From the NCBI RefSeq assembly GCF_032918005.1, contig NZ_CP136628.1, positions 2,589,501 to 2,653,500 of the forward strand: 64,000 nucleotides of DNA, read 5' to 3'. This DNA is from Bradyrhizobium sp. NDS-1 (GTDB lineage Bacteria > Pseudomonadota > Alphaproteobacteria > Rhizobiales > Xanthobacteraceae). The number at the start of each line of letters is the position of its first letter. The first letter of the stretch is position 1. The notes below the pieces were generated by a model, which saw nothing but the letters and a program-made list of their open reading frames with translations, ran no database searches and was not told the origin of the DNA. Positions 17,789 to 26,540 of the stretch are shown here, piece by piece. Made by a program: the position numbers and the translations under genes.

Positions 17789-18397
17789 TCACTTCCCCTT
17801 CTTGCGGGGGCGCGCCGACTTCGCGCGCAGCCGCTCGAGCTGCCCTTTGGGCATCGACAGGCAGATCTCCCCGACCCATTCCAGCTTCACGCCGACGATC
17901 GGCTTGGCATTGAAGCTGGTGAGATTGACGACGGACGGGCTTTTCCCACGCTCGATCGTCTTCAAATAGCGTTCGCCGGTCTTGAGCCGGACCACGGCCT
18001 CTTCGCCGTAGAAGCTCGACAGCGGATGGCGCTGGTCCTTATAGACCACGATCACGTCGCCGCTCTCGTATTTGGGCAGCATCGAGTCCCCCACGATCTC
18101 GAATGCGACGGTTTCTTCCATGATCGGGAAGGGCAGCGCGATGTCGCCGAGCCCCTCCGGCGGAACCTGCTCGTAATCCGGCTCGATCACGGCGCCGGCG
18201 CCGACGCGGCCCATGATCGGCGCGAGATTGAGCTCGAGATATTCCATGATCGGAATGATTTCCGAGGCCTTCACCAGGCGTTCGCCGCCGAGGATCTCCG
18301 AGACTGCGCCGGGCCGCACGCCCATGGCCGCCGCCAGGCCGCCCTTGCTCTTGCCCGTTTTCTCCAGGCCCCGCTCGATCATTGCAACGTCCAACAT
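17789..18397 (-). CDS. S24-family phage-repressor-like transcription regulator
   Basis: A 202-aa LexA/CI-like regulator. An N-terminal helix-turn-helix (residues ~1-60) precedes a possible autocleavage site VGAGAV near residue 67. The S24 peptidase domain follows, with catalytic Ser105 (VGDSMLPKYESGD) and Lys139 or Lys146. The ATG at 18397 follows GAGGG. It is divergent from a GcrA-like gene across 165 nt that hold symmetric TTCGGA-type sequences, probably its operators. Such genes are often prophage or DNA-damage regulators; which signal drives it is unknown. Confidence 0.8.
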   Translation of the reverse strand: MLDVAMIERGLEKTGKSKGGLAAAMGVRPGAVSEILGGERLVKASEIIPIMEYLELNLAPIMGRVGAGAVIEPDYEQVPPEGLGDIALPFPIMEETVAFEIVGDSMLPKYESGDVIVVYKDQRHPLSSFYGEEAVVRLKTGERYLKTIERGKSPSVVNLTSFNAKPIVGVKLEWVGEICLSMPKGQLERLRAKSARPRKKGK

Positions 18398-18562
18398 GGT
18401 GATTCCCTCGATTGCGCACCGGTCCGGCTCTTGTAATCCGAAATTCGGAATTGTTGCAATTATGAATATCAGAATTATCGCTTGACTTGATCTTCGGAAT
18501 ACCGGAATGTGTGTTTCGCCTCCGGTCGTTCGATCAGTTGAGGCCGATCACAGGACAGCAAT
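18398..18562. promoter_or_regulatory. AT-rich divergent control region with symmetric TTCGGA-type sites
   Basis: Unusually AT-rich for this genome. A perfect 13-bp palindrome TCCGAAATTCGGA lies at 18437-18449 and a related near-palindrome TTCGGAATACCGGAA at 18493-18507, about 56 nt apart centre to centre. A TTGACT hexamer at 18482-18487 could be a -35 element for the GcrA-like gene. The sites are plausible operators for the S24 repressor. Confidence 0.5.
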
Positions 18563-19093
18563 ATGGAACCGGGCCATTGGCCGTCGGAGCACTCCGACGC
18601 GCTTCGCGACTATTTTTTCAAGGGCATGTCTTACGCGGAGATCGGACGACAGATTAACGCAAGGTTTGGAACGGCTTACACGCGCAATGCGGTGATCGGC
18701 CGCGCCAAGCGGCTCCGGCTCGTGATACCGGAATGGATAGCGAGCCCGTCGATCGCCCCGCATCTGCCGGGTGAGGCACCGGTTTCGCCGCGCCGCGCGG
18801 TGTTACCGAACCTGAATGTGCCGCCGAAGTCCGCAATGAAGCCTGCGGTGCCGGTGAAGTTGCGCTGCGTCGGCGTTCAGCCCCGCCTGGTCCAACTGGT
18901 CGAACTCGGGCCGGCCGACTGCCGCTATCCCTATGGGGGCGACAAGGACGGGGAGGAGATCGCCTTCTGTGGTCATCCCTGCCAGCCGGGCTCCAGCTAT
19001 TGCGCGCCGCATGCGCGCCTGACCCGCCGCTCCGGTGCTGCGTCCGCCCGAATCCCCGGTCCCGTCGTGCTGAGGCTGGTGTCTGCGGCCTGA
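18563..19093 (+). CDS. GcrA-like cell-cycle regulator
   Basis: A 176-aa protein of the GcrA family, which in Alphaproteobacteria binds sigma-70 and methylated promoters. The N-terminal HTH is typical: a W/E-rich first helix, then GMSYAEIGRQIN and RNAVIGRAKRL. A long Pro-rich linker follows. The C-terminal part has a Cys/His-rich GcrA signature (DCRYPYG...FCGHPCQPGSSYC..H). Divergent from an S24 repressor, it may be an accessory or phage-borne GcrA homologue and not the core regulator. Confidence 0.82.
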   Translation: MEPGHWPSEHSDALRDYFFKGMSYAEIGRQINARFGTAYTRNAVIGRAKRLRLVIPEWIASPSIAPHLPGEAPVSPRRAVLPNLNVPPKSAMKPAVPVKLRCVGVQPRLVQLVELGPADCRYPYGGDKDGEEIAFCGHPCQPGSSYCAPHARLTRRSGAASARIPGPVVLRLVSAA

Positions 19094-19138
19094 GTTCGTG
19101 GTCCCCGTTCCATCGTCAATTTCGCAAGGAGTATCCGA

Positions 19139-19714
19139 GTGGCTCGTGTCCGACGCAACAAATCCTACAAATTGGCGCAGATCTACGATCGGCGCTCCCG
19201 CGAGGTGCCGTTCAATGCCGAAGTGGCGGAGGTCGAGGTCGACAATCCGCTGGCTCTCGATTCCGGTGAGAAGATCCTGGCCATCCGGTCGATCCGTGGC
19301 GATCCCCTCGGCCGGCTGCACGCACACCACCAGGTCGACGAGGCGCAATACCTTGGGGGGCGCGCCTTCCAGAGCGATTGGGAGAGGGCGGAGCGGGGTC
19401 CTCAGGCGATGGACCCGACGACGGAATATGTCGACGGTGCGCGCATGCGCGAGCCCGTCACCGAGAGCCAGCGCCAGGCGGTGTTGCGGCTGAACCGGGT
19501 CGAACGCGAACTCGGCACCGACGGCGCCGCACTGGTGCACGACGTGCTCGTGCTGGGCCTGACCATGGATCAGATCGGGCAGCGTCGCGCCGTCCGGACA
19601 CAGCGCTGGAACGACTATTTTGCACGGCGTTTTCGCGAATGCCTGGACCGGTTGGCGCTGATCTACGGCTTTGCGACGGAAACAGCGACGCAACGGGCAC
19701 AGCGGCGAAGATGA
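19139..19714 (+). CDS. DUF6456-like DNA-binding protein, 191 aa
   Basis: Basic N terminus, acidic middle, and a C-terminal helical domain (…ELGTDGAALVHDVLV…MDQIGQRR…RECLDRLALIYG) resembling DUF6456, often found in helix-turn-helix proteins of Alphaproteobacteria and their phages. It starts with GTG at 19139 behind AGGAG. It lies 45 nt after the GcrA-like gene and is probably co-transcribed. The family call is by pattern only. Confidence 0.6.
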   Translation: MARVRRNKSYKLAQIYDRRSREVPFNAEVAEVEVDNPLALDSGEKILAIRSIRGDPLGRLHAHHQVDEAQYLGGRAFQSDWERAERGPQAMDPTTEYVDGARMREPVTESQRQAVLRLNRVERELGTDGAALVHDVLVLGLTMDQIGQRRAVRTQRWNDYFARRFRECLDRLALIYGFATETATQRAQRRR

Positions 19715-19832
19715 AGACGGCACGCCGGCAGGCTCGGCTGCTGGCGTGCCGGTCCGTTGCCCAAAACGCGATGAATCGCCGTCGCGCTTTACGTTGTCGT
19801 GATCTTCTCGGAAAACCGCTGCGCACTTTGCG

Positions 19833-19867
19833 CTAACGCGGCCCTCCGGGGCCGGATCATGCTCTAG
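19833..19867 (-). repeat. Short interspersed hairpin element, copy 1
   Basis: Sequence starting GCGCTAACGCGGCC, with an internal hairpin (GGCCCTCCGGGGCC), ends at the stop codon of the secreted-protein gene at 19864. A near-identical stretch occurs at 21743-21779, again at the stop of a minus-strand gene. Confidence 0.5.
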
Positions 19868-20220
19868 GGATGCGGTACGATCTGGTAAGGCGTCGTATAG
19901 GGCTCGACACGGAGTGAGGTGTTGGCCAAAAGTCCGATCTTGGCGGTCGGCGCCTGTTGCAATTCACCGTTCGGGCCGCGATGCACGTTGTATCGCCAGA
20001 CCGTGAGATCGCCTTTCTGCGCCAGCGCATGCGCAACCGCGCTCGCATCGTTGCCTCCGAGCGCCTGAAGCTCCTCCGCCGACAATCCGACCACGATTTC
20101 GTCCTTGACGGTGATGATCTTGAACAGGTTCATCTTGGTCTCCTGCGCCCATGCGCCTTGCATCGAGAGGGTGAAAAGCGCGGCCGCGGCGCCCTTGATG
20201 AGATCGCAGCGAGAAATCAT
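19864..20220 (-). CDS. Secreted protein of unknown function, 118 aa
   Basis: An N-terminal signal peptide (basic start, hydrophobic core, cleavage near GAWAQ-E) precedes a ~95-residue periplasmic domain with ITVKDEIVVGLSAEELQALGG. The ATG at 20220 has AAGGA upstream. Function unknown. The coding end coincides with a short interspersed hairpin element. Confidence 0.7.
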   Translation of the reverse strand: MISRCDLIKGAAAALFTLSMQGAWAQETKMNLFKIITVKDEIVVGLSAEELQALGGNDASAVAHALAQKGDLTVWRYNVHRGPNGELQQAPTAKIGLLANTSLRVEPYTTPYQIVPHP

Positions 20221-20861
20221 GCCGTCGTCCTTTGGTGCTGAGGCGCCCGAATCGAAGAGTCTTCAGCCATGGCGCCGTCGTCTGCGTGGCCGTGTCGCAA
20301 CGGCTTGGTCGTTCGTTCGTGGACAACGGTTCATGGCCGAGAGCATTTCCGGACCAGTGAATCCCGATGCGACAACCCAGCCGGGATCAGGAGATCGGCT
20401 GTGAGATCCATCTTCATTTCGCCGTCGGTACAACCGCTAGGGTTGGACTCAACAATTGCGTGTATGCGCTGGAAGGCGCCGAATTCGCAGCCAACGTCCA
20501 TTCATGTCGGAAACGAGCCGAAACGTTGCGCCGATTGACAGCGACCGCGGCTGTGTGCGTGATTGATGCCGCTTCTTGACGCAGGTGGGTGACGGCGGTC
20601 GATATTCCTGTTATCCGGAATTGCCATGGTGCGATGCAGACGAAGCATCGCTACAGCCATTGATGGACTTGTCGGAAGGGTTGTTTGTTGACATAATTGC
20701 AACCCTCTGGTTGAGCTCGTGGCTTGGATAGTTCGTTCAGCGTGCCAACCGGTCGGGGCCATCCGGTCGAGAGTTCGTCGCGATAGGGCTGTTGTGGCGT
20801 CTGGTCGTGGCGTCCGGTTCTCGAATGGATCACAAAGGCCGATGCTTGTCATAGGTGCGAG
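20221..20861. other. Long intergenic stretch, no confident gene
   Basis: About 640 nt. An open frame at 20367-20579 (+, 70 codons) has mediocre third-position GC and no Shine-Dalgarno, so it is not called. The stretch 20680-20700 is AT-rich with TTGACA at 20688-20693 but no good -10. It looks like promoter or decayed sequence. Confidence 0.4.
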
Positions 20862-21047
20862 ATGAAGAACCTCAATTTCGCGGCTGAACTGCACCTCAAG
20901 CTCGGCGCTCCTGCAAGCGGTACGGTCGAAAGTCTGCGGCTGCTCCGTGCGTTCCTGAAGCTCGCGCCTCGACAGCGTTTCGAGGTCATCAAGCTGGTCG
21001 AAGACCTCGCCACCGAAGAAGCTCTTCCCGAGCACCCCTTGTCCTGA
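20862..21047 (+). CDS. Small hypothetical protein, 61 aa
   Basis: A 61-aa helical protein (MKNLNFAAELHLKLG... LRAFLKLAPRQRFEVIKLVEDLA). Codon bias is reasonable, and ATAGGTG may serve as a weak ribosome binding site. Function unknown. Confidence 0.45.
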   Translation: MKNLNFAAELHLKLGAPASGTVESLRLLRAFLKLAPRQRFEVIKLVEDLATEEALPEHPLS

Positions 21048-21196
21048 GCCCGGGACGCGCGCCGGCCTTGGGCCCTTCGTTTCCTGCTTCGTTTTCCTGC
21101 CGGAGCCGGTCTCCGGCGACATTTCCACCGAGGCTGGCGCTGGAAGGCGATCCGGCAAGTGTGGTATTCAGTTGGGAAAACGGGAGGAGTGCGACC

Positions 21197-21538
21197 ATGA
21201 TCGAACCGAAGCTCGAAGTTCCGGCCGAACTGCGCGACCTGGCCGAGAAGACGATTGACCAGGCGGAGAAAGCATTCGGGATGTTTTTCGAAGCCGCCAC
21301 CAAATCAATGTCGTCCGTTCCTGGCGCAGGGACGGAGGTGTCGAAACAGGCGCTGGTTTTCACCGAGCAGAACATGAAGTCGGCCTTCGAGCATGCGCGC
21401 AAGCTCGTTCATGCCACCGACCTCCAGGAAGCGATGCGAATCCAGTCCGATTTCCTGCGTAGCCAGTTCACCAGCGCCGGAGATCACATGCGCCAGATGA
21501 CCGGCAGTCTCATGCAACCGGGCAAGGGCAAGTCCTGA
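21197..21538 (+). CDS. Phasin-family protein
   Basis: A 113-aa, wholly helical protein of the Phasin_2 family, which coats polyhydroxyalkanoate granules in the cytoplasm. Typical features are EVPAELRDLAEKTIDQAEKAF at the N terminus, then long amphipathic helices with Phe and Gln spacing. The ATG at 21197 follows GGAGGAG; an upstream in-frame extension is rejected. A hairpin with a T-rich tail lies 130 nt downstream. Confidence 0.85.
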   Translation: MIEPKLEVPAELRDLAEKTIDQAEKAFGMFFEAATKSMSSVPGAGTEVSKQALVFTEQNMKSAFEHARKLVHATDLQEAMRIQSDFLRSQFTSAGDHMRQMTGSLMQPGKGKS

Positions 21539-21667
21539 GGCTCGGCTTGTGCACAGCGTGCCCATAAATTGAACTTGCATGGCGTGGCGATCCGCACTTC
21601 GATGCTGGTGCGGATCCATGCCGGGCCACCGAATGAGCTCATTCGCCGTCTGGCATCTCTTCTGCTG

Positions 21668-21700
21668 ATCCCTGTCGGTCCTCCGGCAGGGATTTGCATT
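21668..21700 (+). terminator. Probable terminator of the phasin gene
   Basis: An 11-bp stem with one G-U pair, arms at 21668-21678 and 21683-21693, loop TCCT, followed by TTGCATTT. It is preceded by a perfect 16-bp palindrome at 21630-21645. Confidence 0.5.
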
Positions 21701-21742
21701 TCTGGCAGATGTGGTCCCCGGCGGCTGCCGCTTCACGCCTTG

Positions 21743-21779
21743 CGCTAACGCGGTCCTTCGGGTCCGGATCGTGCCCTAG
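21743..21779 (-). repeat. Short interspersed hairpin element, copy 2
   Basis: Second copy of the GCGCTAACGCGG...CCGGATC element, ending at the stop of the cytochrome c gene (21776). Hairpin arms GGTCC and GGACC-type are kept although bases differ from copy 1. Confidence 0.5.
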
Positions 21780-22093
21780 CGCAGCGATGCGATGTAGGCG
21801 GCGATGTCGCCGGCTTCGGTCCGGCTCAGGGGGAAGTTCGGCATCTTCGGGTGCGGATCGAGCAAGAAGAAGGCGAGCCTCTCCGGATTGAAGTCCTGCC
21901 TGCGCGCGACGGCGACAAAGGAGGGGACGTCGGCACTCGCCTGAGCCTGGCCGTTCGCGACGACATGGCAACTCGCGCACCAGCGCTTGGCGAGATCGGC
22001 ACCGTGATTGGCATCGGCTGCGAGCGCCGAGGACGTGCCGACGCTCGAGGTTACGGCGAGCAGCACGCAGATTCGTCTCAAATGCTGGTGCAT
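21776..22093 (-). CDS. Class I cytochrome c, secreted
   Basis: A 105-aa periplasmic mono-haem cytochrome. A signal peptide ends near SSALAAD, the haem site is CASCH near residue 39, and the axial Met is in KMPNFPLSR near residue 84. It carries electrons between membrane complexes and oxidases. The ATG at 22093 follows AAGG; in-frame upstream starts would give a long Arg-rich leader and are rejected. Confidence 0.85.
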   Translation of the reverse strand: MHQHLRRICVLLAVTSSVGTSSALAADANHGADLAKRWCASCHVVANGQAQASADVPSFVAVARRQDFNPERLAFFLLDPHPKMPNFPLSRTEAGDIAAYIASLR

Positions 22094-22360
22094 AGGGTAA
22101 CCTTCATGCATTCGTCGGCGGCAAAGCTCATCCGCAGCACGACCCTGGAAATTGCGAGAGATCAATGCGGGCGATGATCGACCGCAGCAGCTTGCGGACC
22201 GAACGGTAGAGATGCCGCACGGGTGTCGGCATCCTCGCCGCGGGCAGGCCTTTGGTATCAAGACTTTCGATATAGTGCGACACGTGTCTCTCCGAGGCCA
22301 TGCGGCTCTTCTACCCCGCCGCCCCGGAACCGCCTTGATCTGCCGCAAAGCGCCCGCCGG

Positions 22361-23191
22361 CTAATAGTCGCCCGGATTCATGATCATCGGGCTCTTCGTG
22401 TCAGCCGGCGCAAGCGCGCTGCTGGCGCTGTCACGCAGGAAGCGGTCAAGCGTTTCCTGGATCTTCTCCTTGACCGCGTTGGGGCCGCGATCGCTCATCT
22501 CCGTGTGCTGCGCGCCGGTGTGGACGATGTCGATACCACGCGCCTTGGCCTCTTCCGGCGTCGGCAGCACGCCGGGATCGGTCACGAAATGCGGGTCTTT
22601 GGACCTGAACGACAGGATCCTCATGCCGTCGCTGAGCACGAAAGGTACCCGCAGATTGTCGAGAGTGATCACCTTCGACACCAGCTCCGGGTGCTGGTGG
22701 GCGACATACATCGAGACATCGCCGCCGTTGGAATGGCCAACAAGGGTGATGTGGTCGTAGTCGACGTTCTCCAGACGCCTCTTCAATTCGCCCAACACGA
22801 AAAGAATATTGGCCTCACAGCGGATATAGACGTCACGCCGGCCGACATATTGCTGCCCGACGAGGGTCATCAACGGCGGATCGCTCGGCAGGTCCTGCTG
22901 GATGCTGACAACCAGATAGCCCCGCGCGGCGAGTCCGTTGGCGAGGAATGAATATTCGGTGGCCTTGACGGTGTTGCCGTTGCTGATGATGGCGAGGGGC
23001 AGCTTCCAGAGGCCGAGATTGGCCTTGGTCTCGTAGTCGCGCCGCACGGCCACCTCGACGGCGATCGGCCGCTGACGCGAGGCATCGAACAACGCAAGGG
23101 CCTCATGGCGGATCGCGAACCGGCTGACGAGGAAATACTCCCCGACGCCGAGGACGCAGAGAAACGCCAGGATGGCAAACACCCTCTTCAT
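22361..23191 (-). CDS. Alpha/beta hydrolase, membrane-anchored or exported
   Basis: A 276-aa alpha/beta hydrolase. The N-terminal hydrophobic segment is a signal or anchor. The nucleophile elbow is GHSNGG near residue 152, and the later TGAQHTEMSDRG probably supplies the catalytic His. Substrate unknown; esterase or dienelactone-hydrolase-like activity is likely. Confidence 0.78.
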   Translation of the reverse strand: MKRVFAILAFLCVLGVGEYFLVSRFAIRHEALALFDASRQRPIAVEVAVRRDYETKANLGLWKLPLAIISNGNTVKATEYSFLANGLAARGYLVVSIQQDLPSDPPLMTLVGQQYVGRRDVYIRCEANILFVLGELKRRLENVDYDHITLVGHSNGGDVSMYVAHQHPELVSKVITLDNLRVPFVLSDGMRILSFRSKDPHFVTDPGVLPTPEEAKARGIDIVHTGAQHTEMSDRGPNAVKEKIQETLDRFLRDSASSALAPADTKSPMIMNPGDY

Positions 23192-23351
23192 GGTTTCGTC
23201 TCAATCACGTTCGGCTGAATATGGTCATTGGGAACTCCCGGATCGAGCGATCGTGAGCAGGTTACGGGATTAAATTCAGGCAAGTTTGTGAGCAAGGCCG
23301 CAGAAGGGCCGCATGCCCCGGGGGGACTACGTTGCGAACGGCGGCGGAGGG

Positions 23352-25148
23352 CTAGAGACAGCCGGATTTGCCGCGTTCGGGGCAGAGCCGGAATGCGCTC
23401 GACAACGTGAGCAGGAAGCGGGGACTGCGGCGCGTGTTGTCCGGTGCCCGGTAGCTCAAGGGCACGGCCACGCCGAGATCGGCCTGTAGATCGTCCGGCA
23501 GGAAGAAGCGCACACCGGCTCCGGCCGATGTGAGCGACAGACCCTCGCTCAGGCGGTAACCGTGGTTCCAGACGGCGCCGGCGTCGCCGAAGGCGTAGAG
23601 CTGATAGCCGGTCCAGTAGCGGAAATTGAGCTTCTGGTCGAAGCGCAGTTCGAGCGAGCCGGCAAGGCCGTTGTCGCCGCTGATCTCGGCTGCGCCGTAG
23701 CCCCGGCCGAAGGCCGCACCCCCGAGATAGAACTGCTGCGAGGTGAACAGCGGCCGCGACGCCGTCTGGCTCGCCGCGGAGAGCTTGAGCGACCAGGCAT
23801 CGTTGAGCGTCTGGTAGCGCGTGAACCAGAGGTTCAGCACCGAGAAGTTCGACGAGGCGCCGTTGCGCGACACCAGATCGTCGTTGAAATGCGAAGCGCC
23901 GAAGACGTCGAGGCCCTGGCGGTAGGTCAGCGTTGCGAAATTTGTTCCGCCGAAGTGATCCTGCAGCCTGTAGTCGGCGGTCAGGCTCGCTGTCCTGATG
24001 TGGTCATTGTACCAGGGGCCGTACAGGTCGTGCTCGGACACGTTGCTGAAGCTCGCCGCCGCAGTCAGCGTGAGCGTGGACGATTGCGATTGCAGCGGAA
24101 CGACGCCGGCGCGCAGCTCGAAGGCCTCGGTCGTCGTGATGTCGCTGTCGAGGCGACGGGCATCGCCCGGCCGGACCGCGCTGTACAGGACGGAAGCGCC
24201 GAGACGTACGCCGTCGACGCCGACGGGCACGTCATAAGACAGCCGCGCAAAGCCGAGCTCGCGAGGATCGTTGGCGATCGTCGACAGGTTGACCGCCAAC
24301 GTGTCTCCCGGCGCGAGATAGGAGTTGAACGCGCCGGTGGCATAGGTCTGCCAGGGCCCGACCGGGGATGATCCGAGATTGTCCAGACCGAACGAGGAGA
24401 AGACGTGCCAGGTCTTCAAATGGACTGTGAGTCTGAAGCGGCCGGATGCGCCGCCGATCTCCTCGAGCGCGGTATCGGTGATCCGGGTGCCCGGCCTGCC
24501 ATTGATGAGGAAGAGCTGGCGTTCGAGCGTCGGCAGGCGCGACGGCTGCTCGGCCAGAACCGGTCCGAGCATCGGCCTGACGCCGAACTGCTCGGCGCCG
24601 TCGCCTTTCAGCTCGACCTGCACGATGGCGCCCTCGATCACCTGGATCCGGACCCCGCCATCCGCAATGTCCTGCGGCGGCACGATGGCCCGGCTCAGAT
24701 GGAAGCCGTCGGCGCGGTAGAGATCGCTGATCGCGCCTGCGATCCCGGCGAGATCCGCCTGCGAGACTTTCTTGCCGACATACGGCTGATAGACAGCGGC
24801 AAGGCGATCGGGGGAGACGGCGTGGGCACCGCTGATATTGATGCAGCGCAGCACGAATTGCGGCTTGGTGTTGCCACCGGTGTTGGGCTGGTCGACCGAC
24901 GGCAGCCTGACCGGCGGACGGCTCAGCGTTTCCCGTTCGGTTTGGTTTTCAAAGTATTTCTCGGGCTGGCGCGGATCGAAACCCGGCTGGTTCGCCTGTT
25001 GTGCGAAGGCTTGGGAAACTCCCGCAAAAATGGGAGCCAATAGCGCCAGCGCGGTAATGAGATGCCGCCTCTCGACGCACGCGGCGAGTCGTTCTCCGTA
25101 GTTTGACGGAGAGACTGCCGCGGGGCGGTAAGAGTTCATTAGCTGCAT
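23352..25148 (-). CDS. TpsB outer-membrane transporter (ShlB/FhaC/HecB family)
   Basis: A 598-aa two-partner-secretion pore. After a signal peptide (…VSQAFAQQ) and a short linker come POTRA-like domains (residues ~100-240), then a C-terminal 16-strand-type barrel with the family motif around FGRGYG...GDNGLAGSLELRF. It would export a large TpsA exoprotein, but no TpsA is in this window. The start at 25148 lacks a clear Shine-Dalgarno. Divergent from a FecR-domain gene, with which it may share regulation. Confidence 0.85.
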   Translation of the reverse strand: MQLMNSYRPAAVSPSNYGERLAACVERRHLITALALLAPIFAGVSQAFAQQANQPGFDPRQPEKYFENQTERETLSRPPVRLPSVDQPNTGGNTKPQFVLRCINISGAHAVSPDRLAAVYQPYVGKKVSQADLAGIAGAISDLYRADGFHLSRAIVPPQDIADGGVRIQVIEGAIVQVELKGDGAEQFGVRPMLGPVLAEQPSRLPTLERQLFLINGRPGTRITDTALEEIGGASGRFRLTVHLKTWHVFSSFGLDNLGSSPVGPWQTYATGAFNSYLAPGDTLAVNLSTIANDPRELGFARLSYDVPVGVDGVRLGASVLYSAVRPGDARRLDSDITTTEAFELRAGVVPLQSQSSTLTLTAAASFSNVSEHDLYGPWYNDHIRTASLTADYRLQDHFGGTNFATLTYRQGLDVFGASHFNDDLVSRNGASSNFSVLNLWFTRYQTLNDAWSLKLSAASQTASRPLFTSQQFYLGGAAFGRGYGAAEISGDNGLAGSLELRFDQKLNFRYWTGYQLYAFGDAGAVWNHGYRLSEGLSLTSAGAGVRFFLPDDLQADLGVAVPLSYRAPDNTRRSPRFLLTLSSAFRLCPERGKSGCL

Positions 25149-25278
25149 GATTTTTCATAGTTTTTTATGGTCAATGATTGGTTAAGGTGGCTGCTCCGCT
25201 GCCCGTCTCCCGCTAATTCTCTCTTGAGTGATTTCGGATACGCCTCAGGTCCGGCTGTAACGCGGACTGAGGGTTGTC

Positions 25279-26478
25279 ATGCTCGACAGAATTGGAATGC
25301 GGTGCGCCTTCGCGGCGGCACTGATCCTGGGAATGGCTTCCGGTGCGTTCGCTGCGGACGATGGTGTCTGGTCGGTCAGCAAGTCGACCGGCGAGGTGTG
25401 GATCGCGACCGACGGGGCGCAACAGGTTTCGCTGAACCCGGAAGAGACCCTCAAGCCCGGCAATACCATCCGCACCGGACGTAATGGCCGGGTGCTGCTC
25501 GTCCGCGGCGAGGAAACGATACTGATCGCTCCCAACTCCGTGGTCGGCTTGCCGGCGGAGAAGAAGGAGGGCCTTTCGACCACGATCATCCAGCAGGCAG
25601 GTTCGATCCTGCTCGAGGTCGAGAAGCGCAACGTCAAGCATTTCGAGGTCGAGACGCCCTATCTCGCCGCCGTCGTCAAGGGAACGAAGTTCAGTGTCAC
25701 GGTGGAGGCCGGCAGTACCAAGGTCGGCGTGCTCCGCGGCCAGGTCGAGGTCTCCGACTTCAGGACGGGACAGATTGCCCAGGTCATGCCGGGACAGGCG
25801 GCCACCGTCTCCGAGCACGGCAAGCCTGGCCTCAGCCTGAGCGGTGCGGGCACGTTCAATCCCATCGAGCATGGCAAGCCGCGCGCTCCGACGGTCGAGC
25901 GCATTCCCGTGCCGAAATCAGGCCTGACGGCGCCGCGCAATGCCGGGAACGGCCATGCAATCCACGCGCTCGGTCCGGTCGATAAGGGCAGCAAGGCGGC
26001 CGGAGCTGACACCCTCAAGGGCGGCGGAAGCCCCAAGCCCGGCGTCGTGCGCATCTCGAGCTCGCTCGGCGAGGTCAAGCTGAACGTCCACAAGGCCACG
26101 CGCGGGCTGGCCCACGGCGTCGATGCTCCCGGTCAAGTGCGCAGGGCGAATGCGAGCACCGGAAGCCAGGCGACGGTCTGGAGCGACGGCAAGACCAATC
26201 CGACCGGATCCAACAGCTCTGTCCAGACCGCGCTCACGACCAGCGGAGGTGCGACGGCCGGCAATGGCGCCTCGCATGCAGGAGCGGCGATCGCTGCAGC
26301 AACAGCCGGCGCATCGAGCGACAGCCCCGGGGCCGACAACGCAAATGGCGGTGGCAACAACGGCAATAACGGCCACGGCAACAATGGTGCCACCGGCAAC
26401 GGCAGGGGCAACAACGGCAACGGCAATGGCGGCGGCAATGGCAGCAACGGCCATGGCGTTGCCCACGGCAGACGCTGA
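25279..26478 (+). CDS. FecR-domain periplasmic protein with Gly/Asn-rich tail
   Basis: A 399-aa protein. A signal peptide (cleavage near GAFAAD) is followed by a FecR domain (residues ~45-160) with the pattern KPGNTIRTGRNGRVLLVRGEE and a later VVKGTKFSVTVE. The C-terminal ~60 residues are almost only Gly, Asn and His (GNNGNNGHGNN pattern), low complexity. The ATG at 25279 follows GAGGG. It lies 62 nt before a CHASE2 diguanylate cyclase gene, an association seen in other bacteria; role likely in surface or envelope sensing. Confidence 0.82.
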   Translation: MLDRIGMRCAFAAALILGMASGAFAADDGVWSVSKSTGEVWIATDGAQQVSLNPEETLKPGNTIRTGRNGRVLLVRGEETILIAPNSVVGLPAEKKEGLSTTIIQQAGSILLEVEKRNVKHFEVETPYLAAVVKGTKFSVTVEAGSTKVGVLRGQVEVSDFRTGQIAQVMPGQAATVSEHGKPGLSLSGAGTFNPIEHGKPRAPTVERIPVPKSGLTAPRNAGNGHAIHALGPVDKGSKAAGADTLKGGGSPKPGVVRISSSLGEVKLNVHKATRGLAHGVDAPGQVRRANASTGSQATVWSDGKTNPTGSNSSVQTALTTSGGATAGNGASHAGAAIAAATAGASSDSPGADNANGGGNNGNNGHGNNGATGNGRGNNGNGNGGGNGSNGHGVAHGRR

Positions 26479-26540
26479 GACGGTTTTCTCGGGAAATGAA
26501 GGGGGCGCTCCCATTGCAGAGAGCGCGCGGGAGGATCGAA

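Noticed and set aside
20688..20716. TTGACA promoter-like box
   Set aside because: No reasonable -10 hexamer at 16-18 nt spacing.
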